Shown here: positions 7,199 to 15,970 of the stretch, piece by piece | Layout of the letters: each line of letters begins with the position of its first letter | How positions within the stretch are numbered: the first letter of the stretch is position 1 | DNA from: an uncultured Collinsella sp. | GTDB taxonomy: Bacteria; Actinomycetota; Coriobacteriia; Coriobacteriales; Coriobacteriaceae | Assembly: GCA_902496455.1 (NCBI GenBank) | Contig: CABVAY010000015.1 | Location: 1 to 44,449 of the forward strand | Length of the DNA stretch: 44,449 nucleotides | Direction of reading: 5' to 3' | Program-made: the position numbers and the translations under genes | The notes under the pieces: model-generated | Databases searched by the model: none | What the model was told of the DNA's origin: nothing | Seen by the model: the letters and a program-made list of their open reading frames with translations, nothing else

Positions 7199-8401
7199 TT
7201 AGCGGTAGCTTCGCTTAAGGATTTCGACGACGTCGGGGTCGGTCAGCGTCACGGGGTCGTGGCTAAACAGAACGGCGTTGGTCGTCAGAGCGTTGTGCGC
7301 GATGGCCGGCAGCTCTTCGACCGTAATCCCCCACTCGCTCATGGCAAGGTCTGCCACATGGCAAGCCTCCATCAGGCGCGTGAGCTCAATCACAAAATCG
7401 TGCGGATCATCCGCGGCGGCATTGCCCATCAGGCGCGCCATGTCGATATAGCGCTCGGGTGCGGCACCGTGATCGATCATCCACGTGTGATAAGCACGGG
7501 CGATCATAATGAGGCCCGCGCCGTGCGGCAGGTCATGATGATGCGCGCTCATGCCATGTTCAAGACCATGCGAGCCCGTGGTGCCCGAGGCATCCATGGC
7601 GTAACCGCCGAGCGTGTTGACAAACGCAAGGCTCGAGCGCGCCTCCAGGTCATCGCCATTATTGACGCACGTAGGCAGTGCCGCGGCGGCACGGCGGATG
7701 CCCTCGCGGCAAACCATGTCACCCATGGGCGTGTTGGTATTTGAGATGTAGCACTCAACGCAATGGAACAGGGCGTCGAATCCCTGATAGGCGGTCAGAC
7801 GTGCCGGAACGCTCACCATGAGTTCGGGATCAACAATCGAAAGCACCGGAAACAGGCGCGGATCGCCCAGGCGAAGCTTCTCGTCATTGTCCTCGCAAGA
7901 CAGAACACCGCCCGCATCGACCTCGGAGCCGGTGCCCGCCGTGGTGGTCACGCAAACAAGCGGTAGCGGATCGTTGGGGATGGACAGGCCGAGCGCAGTG
8001 CCACCATTCACAAAGTCCCAAATGTCACCGGGGCACTCGTTGCCCTCGGCGTCCGTATGCGGGTTGGCCGCCACCGCGCAGATGCCCTTGCTACCGTCCA
8101 TGACCGAGCCGCCGCCGAGCGCCAGGACAAAGTCGCAGCCATGGGTACGCGCCATCCAGCCACCTGCGTTGACGGTCTCGCGCAGGGGGTTGGGCTCAAT
8201 GTGATCGAACAGCTCGTGCGCCACGCCGGCGCGGTCGAGCTCCGCCTCCACGCGCTGCAGGTATCCAAAGCGCTTGACCGAGTTGCCGCCGGTCGTAACG
8301 ATGAGCGCTTTGGTGCCGGGTAGCTTCTGCGCGCCCAGCTCGCCCAATTTGCCCGCGCCAAACAACACCTTGGTCGGTGCGAAAAACGAATAACCGTTCA
8401 T
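7199..8401 (-). CDS. Iron-containing alcohol dehydrogenase (BDH/YqhD-like)
   Basis: A 400-residue group III alcohol dehydrogenase. The nucleotide-binding GGGSVMDGSK (about 96-105) and the metal-binding helices with DALFHCVE and GLEHGMSAHHHDLPHG are present. The family oxidises or reduces small alcohols and aldehydes with NAD(P)H; similarity is strongest to the BDH-type NADPH-dependent butanol dehydrogenases, so a fermentative aldehyde reductase or detoxifying role is likely. SD AAGGAG lies 7 nt before the ATG. A TATAAT box on the minus strand at 8441-8446 is a plausible -10, although no good -35 is visible. Monocistronic. Confidence 0.9.
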   Translation of the reverse strand: MNGYSFFAPTKVLFGAGKLGELGAQKLPGTKALIVTTGGNSVKRFGYLQRVEAELDRAGVAHELFDHIEPNPLRETVNAGGWMARTHGCDFVLALGGGSVMDGSKGICAVAANPHTDAEGNECPGDIWDFVNGGTALGLSIPNDPLPLVCVTTTAGTGSEVDAGGVLSCEDNDEKLRLGDPRLFPVLSIVDPELMVSVPARLTAYQGFDALFHCVECYISNTNTPMGDMVCREGIRRAAAALPTCVNNGDDLEARSSLAFVNTLGGYAMDASGTTGSHGLEHGMSAHHHDLPHGAGLIMIARAYHTWMIDHGAAPERYIDMARLMGNAAADDPHDFVIELTRLMEACHVADLAMSEWGITVEELPAIAHNALTTNAVLFSHDPVTLTDPDVVEILKRSYR

Positions 8402-8514
8402 ACGCGATCTCCTTACTCATATATGTGTCGCGTTGCCGCCATTATAGCGACCGCCGCGAGCAACCACGCCGTCCGCAAAACGCTACCTCAGCTGTAATAA
8501 TCAACGTTTGCCCA

Positions 8515-8555
8515 GATAAAACCTGCCAAAATAAACCTGTCCCTTTTTGGTAGGT
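8515..8555 (+). repeat. 40-bp palindromic repeat, copy a
   Basis: First of five copies in the window of the unit GATAAAACCTGCCAAAA - TAAACCTGTCCC - TTTTTGGCAGGT. The ends pair into a hairpin (ACCTGCCAAAA/TTTTTGGCAGGT). This copy has one change (GGTAGG). The others are at 22052, 23260, 29335 and, inverted, 32900. Confidence 0.85.
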
Positions 8556-8597
8556 AGAATTACCCATAAGGTAAGTATGTTTCTGAGTTATTTCGTG

Positions 8598-8627
8598 TTG
8601 ACCCATTTGAGCGCGATAGGGTATAAC
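8598..8627 (+). promoter_or_regulatory. Promoter of the amino acid ABC importer
   Basis: -35 TTGACC (8598-8603), 18-bp spacer, -10 TATAAC (8622-8627). Transcription would start near 8634, leaving a leader of about 37 nt before the solute-binding protein. Confidence 0.7.
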
Positions 8628-8670
8628 TCTACTCAACCGCTAGGGATTTTATTGAGAAAGGTGTTCTACC

Positions 8671-9666
8671 ATGAGCAAGAACCTCTCCCAGCAGGTCGTT
8701 CTCGACCGTCGCGGCTTCGTTGCCGCCACTTTCGCAACCGTCGCCGGCCTTGGTCTTGCCGGCTGCTCCGACACCAGCGCCGAGGCCGACAAGGGTTCCG
8801 CCGCCGGCTCTTCCAAGAGCCCCAATGATACCGAGGCTTCCACCACGCTCGACGCCAAGGCATTCGACAAGCTCGTCGACAACGGCCCCAAGGCCGATGA
8901 CGACGCCATCGCCGCCAGCACCTGGGCCACGGCCGTCAAGGACGCCGGCGTCTTTAATATCGGTGGCGTTCAGACCTCCACGCTCTTCTCCCTCCTCAAC
9001 GAGAAAGACGGTCAGACCCGCGGCTTCGACGCCGGTATCGCACAGCTCCTGTCCAACTACATTCTGGGCGAAAACAAGGTCGAGATCACCCAGGTGACCT
9101 CGGACACGCGCGAGTCCGTCCTGCAGAACGGCCAGGTCGACGCCGTCTTTGCCACCTACACCATCACTGACGAGCGCAAGAAGCTCGTCTCCTTTGCCGG
9201 CCCCTACTACTACACCCAGCAGGCCATCCTGGTACTCGCCGATAACGACGACATCAAGAGCGTCGACGACCTGGCCGAGAAGAACGTCGCCGTCCAGTCC
9301 GGCTCCAACGGCCCTGCCATCCTGGAGGAGCTCGCACCCAAGGCCAGCCAGCAGGAGTTCAAGACCGACGAGGAGGCCCGCCAGGCACTCCAGCAGGGTC
9401 GCGTTGACGCCTACGTCATCGATAACAATATGCAGCAGAGCGCCCTGGTCCGCGAGCCCGGTAAGTACAAGATTGCCGGCAAGCCCTTCGGCAGCAAGGA
9501 GCCCTATGGTATCGGCCTGCCGCTCGATTCCGACGGCGTCGCCTTTGTCAACGACTTCCTTAAGAGGATTGAGGACGACGGTACCTGGACCGAGCTGTGG
9601 CAGATCTGCATCGGCGACCGTACGGGCGACACCAATGTTCCCGAGCTGCCCGAGATCGGCGCCTAG
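8671..9666 (+). CDS. Polar amino acid ABC transporter, solute-binding lipoprotein
   Basis: A 331-residue extracytoplasmic binding protein of family 3 (PF00497). The N-terminus carries a Tat-type twin-arginine signal (LDRRGFVAAT, residues 11-20) and a lipobox LGLAGC with Cys32, so it is probably exported folded and lipid-anchored. An acidic, Ser/Ala-rich linker follows, then the binding domain (about 95-320). Downstream are two permeases, an ATPase and a glutamine amidotransferase-like hydrolase; together these point to glutamine, glutamate or a gamma-glutamyl compound as substrate (inference). SD GAAAGGTG precedes the ATG, and a clear promoter lies at 8598-8627. Confidence 0.9.
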   Translation: MSKNLSQQVVLDRRGFVAATFATVAGLGLAGCSDTSAEADKGSAAGSSKSPNDTEASTTLDAKAFDKLVDNGPKADDDAIAASTWATAVKDAGVFNIGGVQTSTLFSLLNEKDGQTRGFDAGIAQLLSNYILGENKVEITQVTSDTRESVLQNGQVDAVFATYTITDERKKLVSFAGPYYYTQQAILVLADNDDIKSVDDLAEKNVAVQSGSNGPAILEELAPKASQQEFKTDEEARQALQQGRVDAYVIDNNMQQSALVREPGKYKIAGKPFGSKEPYGIGLPLDSDGVAFVNDFLKRIEDDGTWTELWQICIGDRTGDTNVPELPEIGA

Positions 9667-9754
9667 GCAGCGAGCCTGGTAACGGCCGCAACGAAACCAT
9701 ACGGAAACGCATGATGCGCTTTATTGCGGTAAACTGTTTCCTCACTGAGTTGTC

Positions 9755-9786
9755 GGGGCTTCCGTACACACGGGAGCCCCTTTCCT
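9755..9786 (+). terminator. Internal terminator/attenuator between binding protein and permeases
   Basis: GGGGCTTCCGT (9755-9765) pairs with ACGGGAGCCCC (9770-9780) over 11 bp, with a 4-nt loop, followed by TTTCCTT. Partial termination here would give more binding protein than membrane components, a common pattern in such operons. The SD of the first permease follows directly. Confidence 0.7.
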
Positions 9787-9804
9787 TACCGGCGGGAGGT
9801 CCGC

Positions 9805-10464
9805 ATGAGTCTCTCCGAACTCTGGTCGCTCTATGGCCAGAACTATACCGACGCGCTGCTCGCAACCTGGGGCATGACGCTTGAGTCGTTTGTCATCGCC
9901 ATGGTGCTGGCCATCGCCGTCACCGTGATGCGCGTGTCGCCGCTCAAGCCGCTGCGCGTCTTTGGCGACCTGTATGTCCAGGTCTTCCGTAACATCCCTG
10001 GCATCGCGCTGCTTATCATCGTCGTCTACGCGCTGCCGCCGCTCAAGGTCGTCCTGCCCTACCGCGCCTGCGTTATCGTCGCCACGGTCCTTTTGGGCTC
10101 GGCCTTTGGCTCCGAAAACTTTATGAGCGGCATCAACACCGTCGGCGTCGGCCAGGTGGAAGCCGCACGCTCGCTGGGCATGAACTTTAGCCGCATCCTC
10201 GCCAAAATCGTGATTCCGCAGGCGCTGCGCTCGAGCGTGCTGCCCATGACTAACCTCTTTATCGCCGTCATGCTCACCACCGCACTCGGCAGCCAGGTGC
10301 CGCTTAAACCGCAGGAGCTCACCGGCGTGGTGAGCTACATCAACACGCGCTCACTCGGCGGCGTCGCCGCGTTCTTTATCTCGGCGCTCGGCTACCTGGG
10401 CACGGCCTTTGTGGTGAGCCACATTGGCAACTACATCGATAAGAAGGTGAGGATCCTCCGATGA
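9805..10464 (+). CDS. Amino acid ABC transporter permease (HisM/GlnP type)
   Basis: A 219-residue permease with about five membrane helices. The EAA loop that contacts the ATPase is visible: VEAARSLGMNFSRILAKIV...PQALR near residues 119-143. SD GGGAGGT lies 5 nt before the ATG. Its stop codon overlaps the start of the second permease (ATGA), so the two are translationally coupled and likely form a heterodimer. Confidence 0.9.
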   Translation: MSLSELWSLYGQNYTDALLATWGMTLESFVIAMVLAIAVTVMRVSPLKPLRVFGDLYVQVFRNIPGIALLIIVVYALPPLKVVLPYRACVIVATVLLGSAFGSENFMSGINTVGVGQVEAARSLGMNFSRILAKIVIPQALRSSVLPMTNLFIAVMLTTALGSQVPLKPQELTGVVSYINTRSLGGVAAFFISALGYLGTAFVVSHIGNYIDKKVRILR

Positions 10465-11294
10465 GCAAGCACTCCACCTCCGCGCTCACCATGCGCGATG
10501 CGCTCTACGAGGCTCCCGGCCCCAAGATGCGCGCCAAGATTCGCATCGGCACCGTCATCTCACTTGTTGCCGTCGCCGCGCTCGCTGTCCTGGTACTGCA
10601 GCGCTTTTATGTGACCGGCCAGCTTTCGGTCCACTATTGGTATTTCTTTACGCACCTCACCACCTGGAAGTTCCTGCTTGCCGGCTTTGAGGGCACCGTT
10701 AAAGTCGCACTCACCGCTGGCGCCATCGCGCTGGTGCTGGGCTTAGCCCTTATGCTCGGCCGTACCAGCGACATTAAGCCGCTGCAGCTGGTCTGCCGTG
10801 TGCTCACCGATTTCTTCCGCGGCGTACCGAGCCTGCTGTTCATCTACTTCTTCTTTTTGGTGCTGCCCCAGTACAAGATCGCGCTGCCGTCGTTTTGGAT
10901 GCTCACGCTTCCCGTCGCGCTCGCTGCCGCCGGCGTACTCGCCGAGATCTTCCGCGCCGGCGTCAACGCCGTGCCGCGCGGCCAGGTCGAGGCCGCCCAG
11001 GCACTCGGTCTCTCCAAGGCTAAAATCACCTTTAAAATCGTGTTGCCGCAGGCTATTCGGTTTATCATTCCGTCCTTGATTTCGCAGCTTGTGGTCGTAG
11101 TCAAAGACACCACCGTCGCCTATGTGGTGAGCTACCCCGACCTCATGCAAAACGCCCGCGTGCTCATTACCAACTACGACGCCCTCGTGTCGGTCTACCT
11201 GGTAATCGCGGTCATCTACATCCTCATCAACGTCGCAATTAACAAGGCCGCCGTCTACGTTTCGCACAAGACCGGTGCGACCATCATCCGCTAA
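10461..11294 (+). CDS. Amino acid ABC transporter permease (HisQ/GltJ type)
   Basis: A 277-residue permease, longer than its partner because of a cytoplasmic N-terminal extension of about 30 residues. Membrane segments start near residue 33. The EAA loop VEAAQALGLSKAKITFKIV...PQAIR lies around residues 178-202. It overlaps the upstream permease by 4 nt. It is the second half of the transmembrane channel for the importer encoded here. Confidence 0.9.
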   Translation: MSKHSTSALTMRDALYEAPGPKMRAKIRIGTVISLVAVAALAVLVLQRFYVTGQLSVHYWYFFTHLTTWKFLLAGFEGTVKVALTAGAIALVLGLALMLGRTSDIKPLQLVCRVLTDFFRGVPSLLFIYFFFLVLPQYKIALPSFWMLTLPVALAAAGVLAEIFRAGVNAVPRGQVEAAQALGLSKAKITFKIVLPQAIRFIIPSLISQLVVVVKDTTVAYVVSYPDLMQNARVLITNYDALVSVYLVIAVIYILINVAINKAAVYVSHKTGATIIR

Positions 11295-11330
11295 CGCTTT
11301 ACCATTTCTAGTCATAAGGAGCCGAGCACC

Positions 11331-12095
11331 ATGGCACAGAGTACCTCTTCCACCGGCAATCAGCCGCTGATCGAGCTCAGGCACGTCGATAAGCACTATG
11401 GCAATCTACACGTCCTCAACGACATCAATCTCTCGGTCGACCGCGGCGAGGTCGTCGTTGTGATCGGTCCCTCGGGCTCGGGCAAGTCGACCATGTGCCG
11501 CACCATCAACCGCCTGGAAACCATCGACTCGGGCGAGATCCTCATCGAGGGCGAGCCCCTGCCGCAAGAAGGCAAGGATCTTGCCCGCATGCGCGCCGAG
11601 CTGGGCATGGTGTTTCAGCAGTTCAACCTGTTCGCACATATGACCGTACTGCAGAACGTCATGCTGGGACCGGTCGATGTGCTGGGCGTCTCCAAGGACG
11701 AAGCCCGCGAGCGCGCCATGGACCTGCTGGGCCGCGTGGGCGTTGCCGAGCAGGCCGATAAGGTGCCCGCACAGCTCTCAGGCGGCCAGCAACAGCGTGT
11801 AGCCATCGCCCGCTCGCTTGCCATGCAACCCAAGGCCATGCTTTTTGACGAGCCCACGAGCGCCCTTGACCCCGAGATGATCAACGAGGTGCTCGAGGTC
11901 ATGGTCCGTCTGGCCCAGCAGGGCATGACGATGATCGTCATTACGCACGAGATGAACTTTGCCCGCCGCGTGGCCGATCGCGTCGTGTTTATGGCCGATG
12001 GCCAGATCGTAGAAACCGGCACGCCCGACGAGTTCTTCGACCACCCCCAGACCAAGCGCGCCCAGGACTTCCTCAACTCCATCAAGGGCCACTAG
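11331..12095 (+). CDS. Amino acid ABC transporter ATP-binding protein
   Basis: A 254-residue ATPase of the GlnQ/HisP type. Walker A GPSGSGKST is at 46-54, the signature LSGGQQQR at 149-156, and Walker B MLFDEP at 170-175 followed by TSALDPE and the switch His in VITHEM. SD AAGGAG (in CATAAGGAGCC) precedes the ATG. It completes the importer; a hairpin at 12106-12139 follows the stop. Confidence 0.95.
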   Translation: MAQSTSSTGNQPLIELRHVDKHYGNLHVLNDINLSVDRGEVVVVIGPSGSGKSTMCRTINRLETIDSGEILIEGEPLPQEGKDLARMRAELGMVFQQFNLFAHMTVLQNVMLGPVDVLGVSKDEARERAMDLLGRVGVAEQADKVPAQLSGGQQQRVAIARSLAMQPKAMLFDEPTSALDPEMINEVLEVMVRLAQQGMTMIVITHEMNFARRVADRVVFMADGQIVETGTPDEFFDHPQTKRAQDFLNSIKGH

Positions 12096-12105
12096 CCAGC
12101 CACCC

Positions 12106-12139
12106 CGTGGGACAAATCCATCGGAAGCGTTGTCCCACG
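12106..12139 (+). terminator. Hairpin behind the importer ATPase gene
   Basis: CGTGGGACAA (12106-12115) pairs with TTGTCCCACG (12130-12139), a perfect 10-bp stem with a 14-nt loop. There is no U-tract, so it may only weaken read-through into the amidotransferase-like gene. Confidence 0.45.
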
Positions 12140-12182
12140 TCTCCCATGCGCCCTGTCACCTTCAGATTCGAAAGCAACACCT

Positions 12183-12992
12183 ATGATCGGAACTCGTACT
12201 TCATCGTCCTATACCCCACACGTCGACGTCGATCCCGCCGACCGCCCGCTTATCCTGGTAGCACCACGCTGGGAAGAAGCGAAGCCCTATTTGAGCGAGA
12301 CACTCTCCCCCAACGAGGAAATCGCAAGTGTCTTTGTCGACGCCATTCTTGCCGCCGGCGGCCTGCCGTTGCAGATGTCCATTACCGAAGACGTTGATGT
12401 TATTCGTCATTACGTGGAAATCGCCGACGGCATCGCTATTCCCGGCGGCCCGGACGTCAACCCCAAGCGCTGGGGCGACGAGCGTCCTTACGACCCCACA
12501 CTGTGCTGCGAGATTCGCGACCGTTTTGAGTTTAAGCTGGTTAACGAGGTGCTTCGTGCCAAGAAGCCGCTCTTTACCACCTGCCGCGGCACGCAGCTGC
12601 TCAACGTCGCCACCGGCGGCACCCTGTGCATGGACGTGCCGAGCCTGGGCGCTCGCGAGGGCCGCACGCAGTGGCGCCACACCCACGTGCTCAACGACCC
12701 CGTGCATCCCGTCGAGGTCGTGCCGGGCTCGCTGCTGGAGCGCGCGGTTGGCGGGCACAGGCTGATCCAGACCAACTCGGCACATCACTGCTGCGTCGAT
12801 CGTCTGGGTAAAAGCACGCGCTTGGTCGCCAAGGCAACCGACGGCGTTCCCGAGTGCATCGAAGTCGAAGGCCAGCCTTTCTGCCTGGGTGTGCAATGGC
12901 ACCCCGAGTACACGTGGAAGACGCTCGAGACCGACTTTAACCTGTGGAAGTCGTTTGTCGAGGCAGCGGCCAAGGTAAAGCAGGCCCGCTAG
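12183..12992 (+). CDS. Class I glutamine amidotransferase-like gamma-glutamyl hydrolase (peptidase C26)
   Basis: A 269-residue member of the PuuD-like family, which hydrolyses gamma-glutamyl bonds such as gamma-glutamyl-GABA. Catalytic elements are seen: nucleophile Cys134 in TTCRGTQ, and His240/Glu242 in VQWHPE; GGPDVNP and NSAHHC are also typical. The family usually has a Gln after the double His (HHQ); here it is HHC. It follows the amino acid importer by 87 nt and probably shares its transcript, suggesting that imported gamma-glutamyl compounds are cleaved in the cytoplasm. No strong SD is visible before the ATG at 12183, so the start is less certain. A very GC-rich terminator follows. 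Confidence 0.85.
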   Translation: MIGTRTSSSYTPHVDVDPADRPLILVAPRWEEAKPYLSETLSPNEEIASVFVDAILAAGGLPLQMSITEDVDVIRHYVEIADGIAIPGGPDVNPKRWGDERPYDPTLCCEIRDRFEFKLVNEVLRAKKPLFTTCRGTQLLNVATGGTLCMDVPSLGAREGRTQWRHTHVLNDPVHPVEVVPGSLLERAVGGHRLIQTNSAHHCCVDRLGKSTRLVAKATDGVPECIEVEGQPFCLGVQWHPEYTWKTLETDFNLWKSFVEAAAKVKQAR

Positions 12993-13027
12993 CTCGCGAA
13001 CCGCACAGGCTTAAACCTTCCATGCCA

Positions 13028-13064
13028 GGGGGGGCGGACACCAGCAACGGTGCCCGCCCCCCCC
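13028..13064 (+). terminator. GC-rich terminator of the importer operon
   Basis: GGGGGGGCGG-A-CACC pairs with GGTG-C-CCGCCCCCCC around a 6-nt loop; TGTATTTGG follows. Confidence 0.75.
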
Positions 13065-13104
13065 TGTATTTGGTATGCTCGGTATGATTATCCCTCACAA
13101 GCAA

Positions 13105-14730
13105 TCAAAGAAATCTCGACCGCAATCGGTCGACGGTAAAGCAAATGGCAAAAACGCTTGCTACGTTTATTAGGCAGTCAATTAGAATCGAAATGCATTG
13201 ACTATTCCCCAACGGGGTCACGCCACAAATCCACATGAGCATCGAGGCTGGAAGCGGAAGCATGGAATTGGCCCCGATCTGTATGTAGATCGCTACAACG
13301 TTGACAAGCAACTGCATGCCAATCGGACCGAAGCCGGACCCAAAATAGGAAACAGCGATCACGCAAGAGACCACGTATGCAAGGCAGGCAGCGGCAGCAA
13401 GAACAAGTCGATAGCAAAATACATGCAGGTTGAAATACTGCTGAGCATCCAAAACGATTACGCAGTTAAGACAGTACAAAACGACACTCGACAGGATAAA
13501 CGCGCCCAAAAGGGCAAAAGAAGACAGCACCACTCGCGCAACGATAGCGCACACACGCTTCCCTCCCCGAGCCTCCGACAACCCCCACGGTTCCTCAATA
13601 AAGCCCGAACTGACAAAGCGCGGCACAATGCAAGCCGCGATGAACGGAAAGAACAATGCATGAGCCAACGGGGCTACGTTGAACAGCAGACCGCGAAAAA
13701 CCTCTGAATTACCAAATAGAAGGACATCCTCTGCCGATAGCCGAAGCGTCGGGTCTGGGAAAAAGCCCAAGAAACTGTTCTCACGGAGGCTACAGAACCA
13801 CATCGGGAAAGAATTAAGCTGCAATGCCACCATGCACGCATAAATTACCAGGATTAAGGCGTACGTCCATTTGCTCACATGCTTCAATTCTGAATGAAGG
13901 AATCTTCTAGTCTGACGAGCCATTGACACACCCCCAGCACGAAAGCTCACCAGAGCGTAAATCAATACCGATAGGCAGCTGGCTGCCGCGCCATACCCCA
14001 GAAGCGTCAGCTGCCCCATATCGCTATACCCAAGGGCACATCCGACTCCAAGGTACGGCCCCGGAAGAAAGAAGATCCATCGCAAGGACGGTATGGGCGT
14101 CTGAAGGTAAGTTCCGTAGAGCGTCAAGCTCATGACAAATCCAATAATTATCGCAGCCCCGCTCAATACAGCGCTGCCTGTAATCCGATAGATGGTCGTC
14201 GTCTCCAACGCAACCGATATCACCAATACGGCGTTGACTATCAATGCGGGCAAAAATACAGTTAGCATGTCGTGCGAGTAGTTATGCCCTCCACGTATTA
14301 TGGCTATTGCAAAAAGAAGAAGGCAAAGCGCACTATATGCTGCGCCAATTATTAAAGCAGACGAAAATGCATGGGCTAGAGCCCCATAAAAGCGGCTGAG
14401 ACCTCTTGCCAAAGAAATTCGGCAGCCCTCTTCATAGCCACGCTCCTGTAGAATTACCAGGCAAACGATGAGCGGCACAAGCAGAGCTGTGCCGGCAAAG
14501 GCGCTACGCACAAGGGACTCTTCGGGTGCAGAAGGATCGATTACATTCCAGCAGAAGCCAATATCCTCCCCAAAAACGCTATTGCCAAAGGCGAGCAACG
14601 TTGTTCCATTTTTTAGAAAGATACCGAAGAGAAGGCCGAACGCCAGCATAAGCGCAAGACCAAACTTCGCCGGAAATATCCTGTGCAAACGCATCATATC
14701 TGCCTTTATGGGATGGATCGCCCGCTTCAT
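13105..14730 (-). CDS. ABC-2-type multidrug/peptide exporter permease
   Basis: A 541-residue integral membrane protein with roughly a dozen hydrophobic segments in two similar halves: each half (about 1-270 and 280-541) begins with a short basic stretch followed by a membrane helix, as if two ABC-2 permease units were fused. Its start codon overlaps the stop of the ATPase gene by 4 nt, so the pair is coupled. The region is clearly AT-richer than the flanking operons, a sign of later acquisition. No export substrate can be assigned; by architecture a bacteriocin or lantibiotic immunity-type exporter is possible. Confidence 0.75.
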   Translation of the reverse strand: MKRAIHPIKADMMRLHRIFPAKFGLALMLAFGLLFGIFLKNGTTLLAFGNSVFGEDIGFCWNVIDPSAPEESLVRSAFAGTALLVPLIVCLVILQERGYEEGCRISLARGLSRFYGALAHAFSSALIIGAAYSALCLLLFAIAIIRGGHNYSHDMLTVFLPALIVNAVLVISVALETTTIYRITGSAVLSGAAIIIGFVMSLTLYGTYLQTPIPSLRWIFFLPGPYLGVGCALGYSDMGQLTLLGYGAAASCLSVLIYALVSFRAGGVSMARQTRRFLHSELKHVSKWTYALILVIYACMVALQLNSFPMWFCSLRENSFLGFFPDPTLRLSAEDVLLFGNSEVFRGLLFNVAPLAHALFFPFIAACIVPRFVSSGFIEEPWGLSEARGGKRVCAIVARVVLSSFALLGAFILSSVVLYCLNCVIVLDAQQYFNLHVFCYRLVLAAAACLAYVVSCVIAVSYFGSGFGPIGMQLLVNVVAIYIQIGANSMLPLPASMLMWICGVTPLGNSQCISILIDCLINVASVFAICFTVDRLRSRFL

Positions 14731-15488
14731 AGCGAGACCGCCTTCATCAAGCGCCTGTAATACTCTTTTAGGGATGACGCCTCATCCCTTATGACGTCCA
14801 TCGATTCCTTTTTTTGCAGTTCGCCGTCATGAATAAACAGGCAGCTTGTTGCAACCGATGCCAACTCATCCAAATCATGACTAGAGATGAGCATGGTCTT
14901 ACCCTGCTCTCGATTCAATCGACCGATAAGGGCCCATATACTCTCGATGCCCAACGGATCCAATCCATTCGCCGGCTCATCGAAAATTAGTACGTCGGTG
15001 TCGCCCAATAAAGCCGTAGCTATATCCAGTCGCCGTTTCATTCCCAGAGAAAAACTGCTCACGCTCTTTTTCTCATCGACGTCCAGCCCGACTAGGCCCA
15101 AGACGCGAGGAACCTCACGTTTCTCATCGAGCCCCCATTCCGCACATCGGATCCGAAGATTCTCAGCCGCACTGAGGGATTGGTATGCTCCGCAGGAATC
15201 TGGCACATAGCCGACACGCGTCCGCATCAGGCTCAGCTCTTTTTTCGACTTGCCTCCAAAGAGCTCCACGCTCCCCGACGACGGCTCGCAGAGGCCCAAG
15301 ACGATTTTAATTAGCGTGCTTTTGCCCGCACCGTTTGCACCAACAAGGGCAAGGAGCTCGGACTGATGCACCTCGAAGGAAACGTCATGCAAAACGCGCC
15401 GTCTCCCGTAGCGCTTTGACACCTTTGATAGCTTTATCGCTGATGCGTTCATCGGCCTCCCGTTCTGCTTGATAGCAAAACCGCTCAT
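14727..15488 (-). CDS. ABC exporter ATP-binding protein (BcrA/CcmA type)
   Basis: A 253-residue ATPase: Walker A GANGAGKST near 50-58, signature FSLGMKRRL in place of LSGGQ, Walker B LIFDEPANGLDP, and the switch His in ISSHD. These variants are typical of antibiotic and bacteriocin resistance exporters with separate ABC-2 permeases. The start at 15488 has SD AAGGAA; an internal ATG (NASAIKL) 13 codons on, behind GGGAGG, is an alternative. Transcription is probably controlled by the double operator at 15506-15541, which covers the -10 region. Confidence 0.88.
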   Translation of the reverse strand: MSGFAIKQNGRPMNASAIKLSKVSKRYGRRRVLHDVSFEVHQSELLALVGANGAGKSTLIKIVLGLCEPSSGSVELFGGKSKKELSLMRTRVGYVPDSCGAYQSLSAAENLRIRCAEWGLDEKREVPRVLGLVGLDVDEKKSVSSFSLGMKRRLDIATALLGDTDVLIFDEPANGLDPLGIESIWALIGRLNREQGKTMLISSHDLDELASVATSCLFIHDGELQKKESMDVIRDEASSLKEYYRRLMKAVSL

Positions 15489-15505
15489 ATCGTTCCTTCT
15501 TTCCT

Positions 15506-15541
15506 TTATCGTTTTTCATAGTTGTTATTGTTTTTCGATAA
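15506..15541. promoter_or_regulatory. Double operator upstream of the ABC exporter
   Basis: Two sites of the form TTATCG-N5-CGATAA lie 19 bp apart: site one at 15506 (TTATCG, right half degenerate) and site two at 15525-15541 (TTATTG-TTTTT-CGATAA). The same pair with the same 19-bp spacing precedes the DUF2975/HTH operon at 16551-16586. Confidence 0.6.
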
Positions 15542-15555
15542 CTCATATTTGTCAA
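15527..15555 (-). promoter_or_regulatory. Promoter of the ABC exporter operon
   Basis: On the minus strand a perfect TTGACA (15550-15555) is followed after 17 bp by AACAAT (15527-15532). The -10 lies inside the second operator site, fitting repression. Confidence 0.55.
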
Positions 15556-15570
15556 GGTAATCTAAAAGAA

Positions 15571-15595
15571 AGAACCCGTGTTAGACACGGGCCCC
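15571..15595 (-). terminator. Terminator behind the HTH regulator gene
   Basis: On the minus strand CCCGTGT/ACACGGG (15575-15581 with 15585-15591) forms a hairpin followed by TTCTTTCTTTT. Confidence 0.8.
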
Positions 15596-15632
15596 TTTAC
15601 GCTGATATTTCGTTATAGTTGTTCGCTTTATG

Positions 15633-15962
15633 CTACTCGTCGCTCAAATCTACAGCAAAGACTGATGTCGGAAGCAACGCCTCATTGCCTCCGCCGTCCC
15701 GCATCTGCCTCACGACATTTTTTGCACGCTCAACAATAAGCTCCTCAAGCTCTTTCTCACTCACCCGCCGAATAATATCTCCCGGTTGACAGTCAAGTTC
15801 ATCGCAAATATCGAGAAGCGTCTTAAGGCGAATAGCTTTAATTTTTCCGTTTCTTAGCTTAGAAATATTAGCCGGAGTATGCCCCGTGGCACGAATCAGA
15901 TCAGCACTGGTCTTTCCGGTCTTAAGTAGCTGCGTCTCAAGCTCGATGATGAGATAGCTCAT
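15633..15962 (-). CDS. XRE-family transcriptional regulator (YozG-like)
   Basis: A 109-residue protein with an N-terminal Cro/CI-type helix-turn-helix (about residues 8-66; LIRATGHTPANISKLRNGK is the HTH core) and a short C-terminal tail. It lies 8 nt behind a DUF2975 membrane protein gene. The same HTH-DUF2975 pairing is known in Firmicutes (yozG-yoaS in Bacillus subtilis). It is the obvious candidate to bind the TTATCG-N5-CGATAA double sites upstream of its own operon and the ABC exporter. Confidence 0.85.
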   Translation of the reverse strand: MSYLIIELETQLLKTGKTSADLIRATGHTPANISKLRNGKIKAIRLKTLLDICDELDCQPGDIIRRVSEKELEELIVERAKNVVRQMRDGGGNEALLPTSVFAVDLSDE

Positions 15963-15970
15963 GCTTCCTC

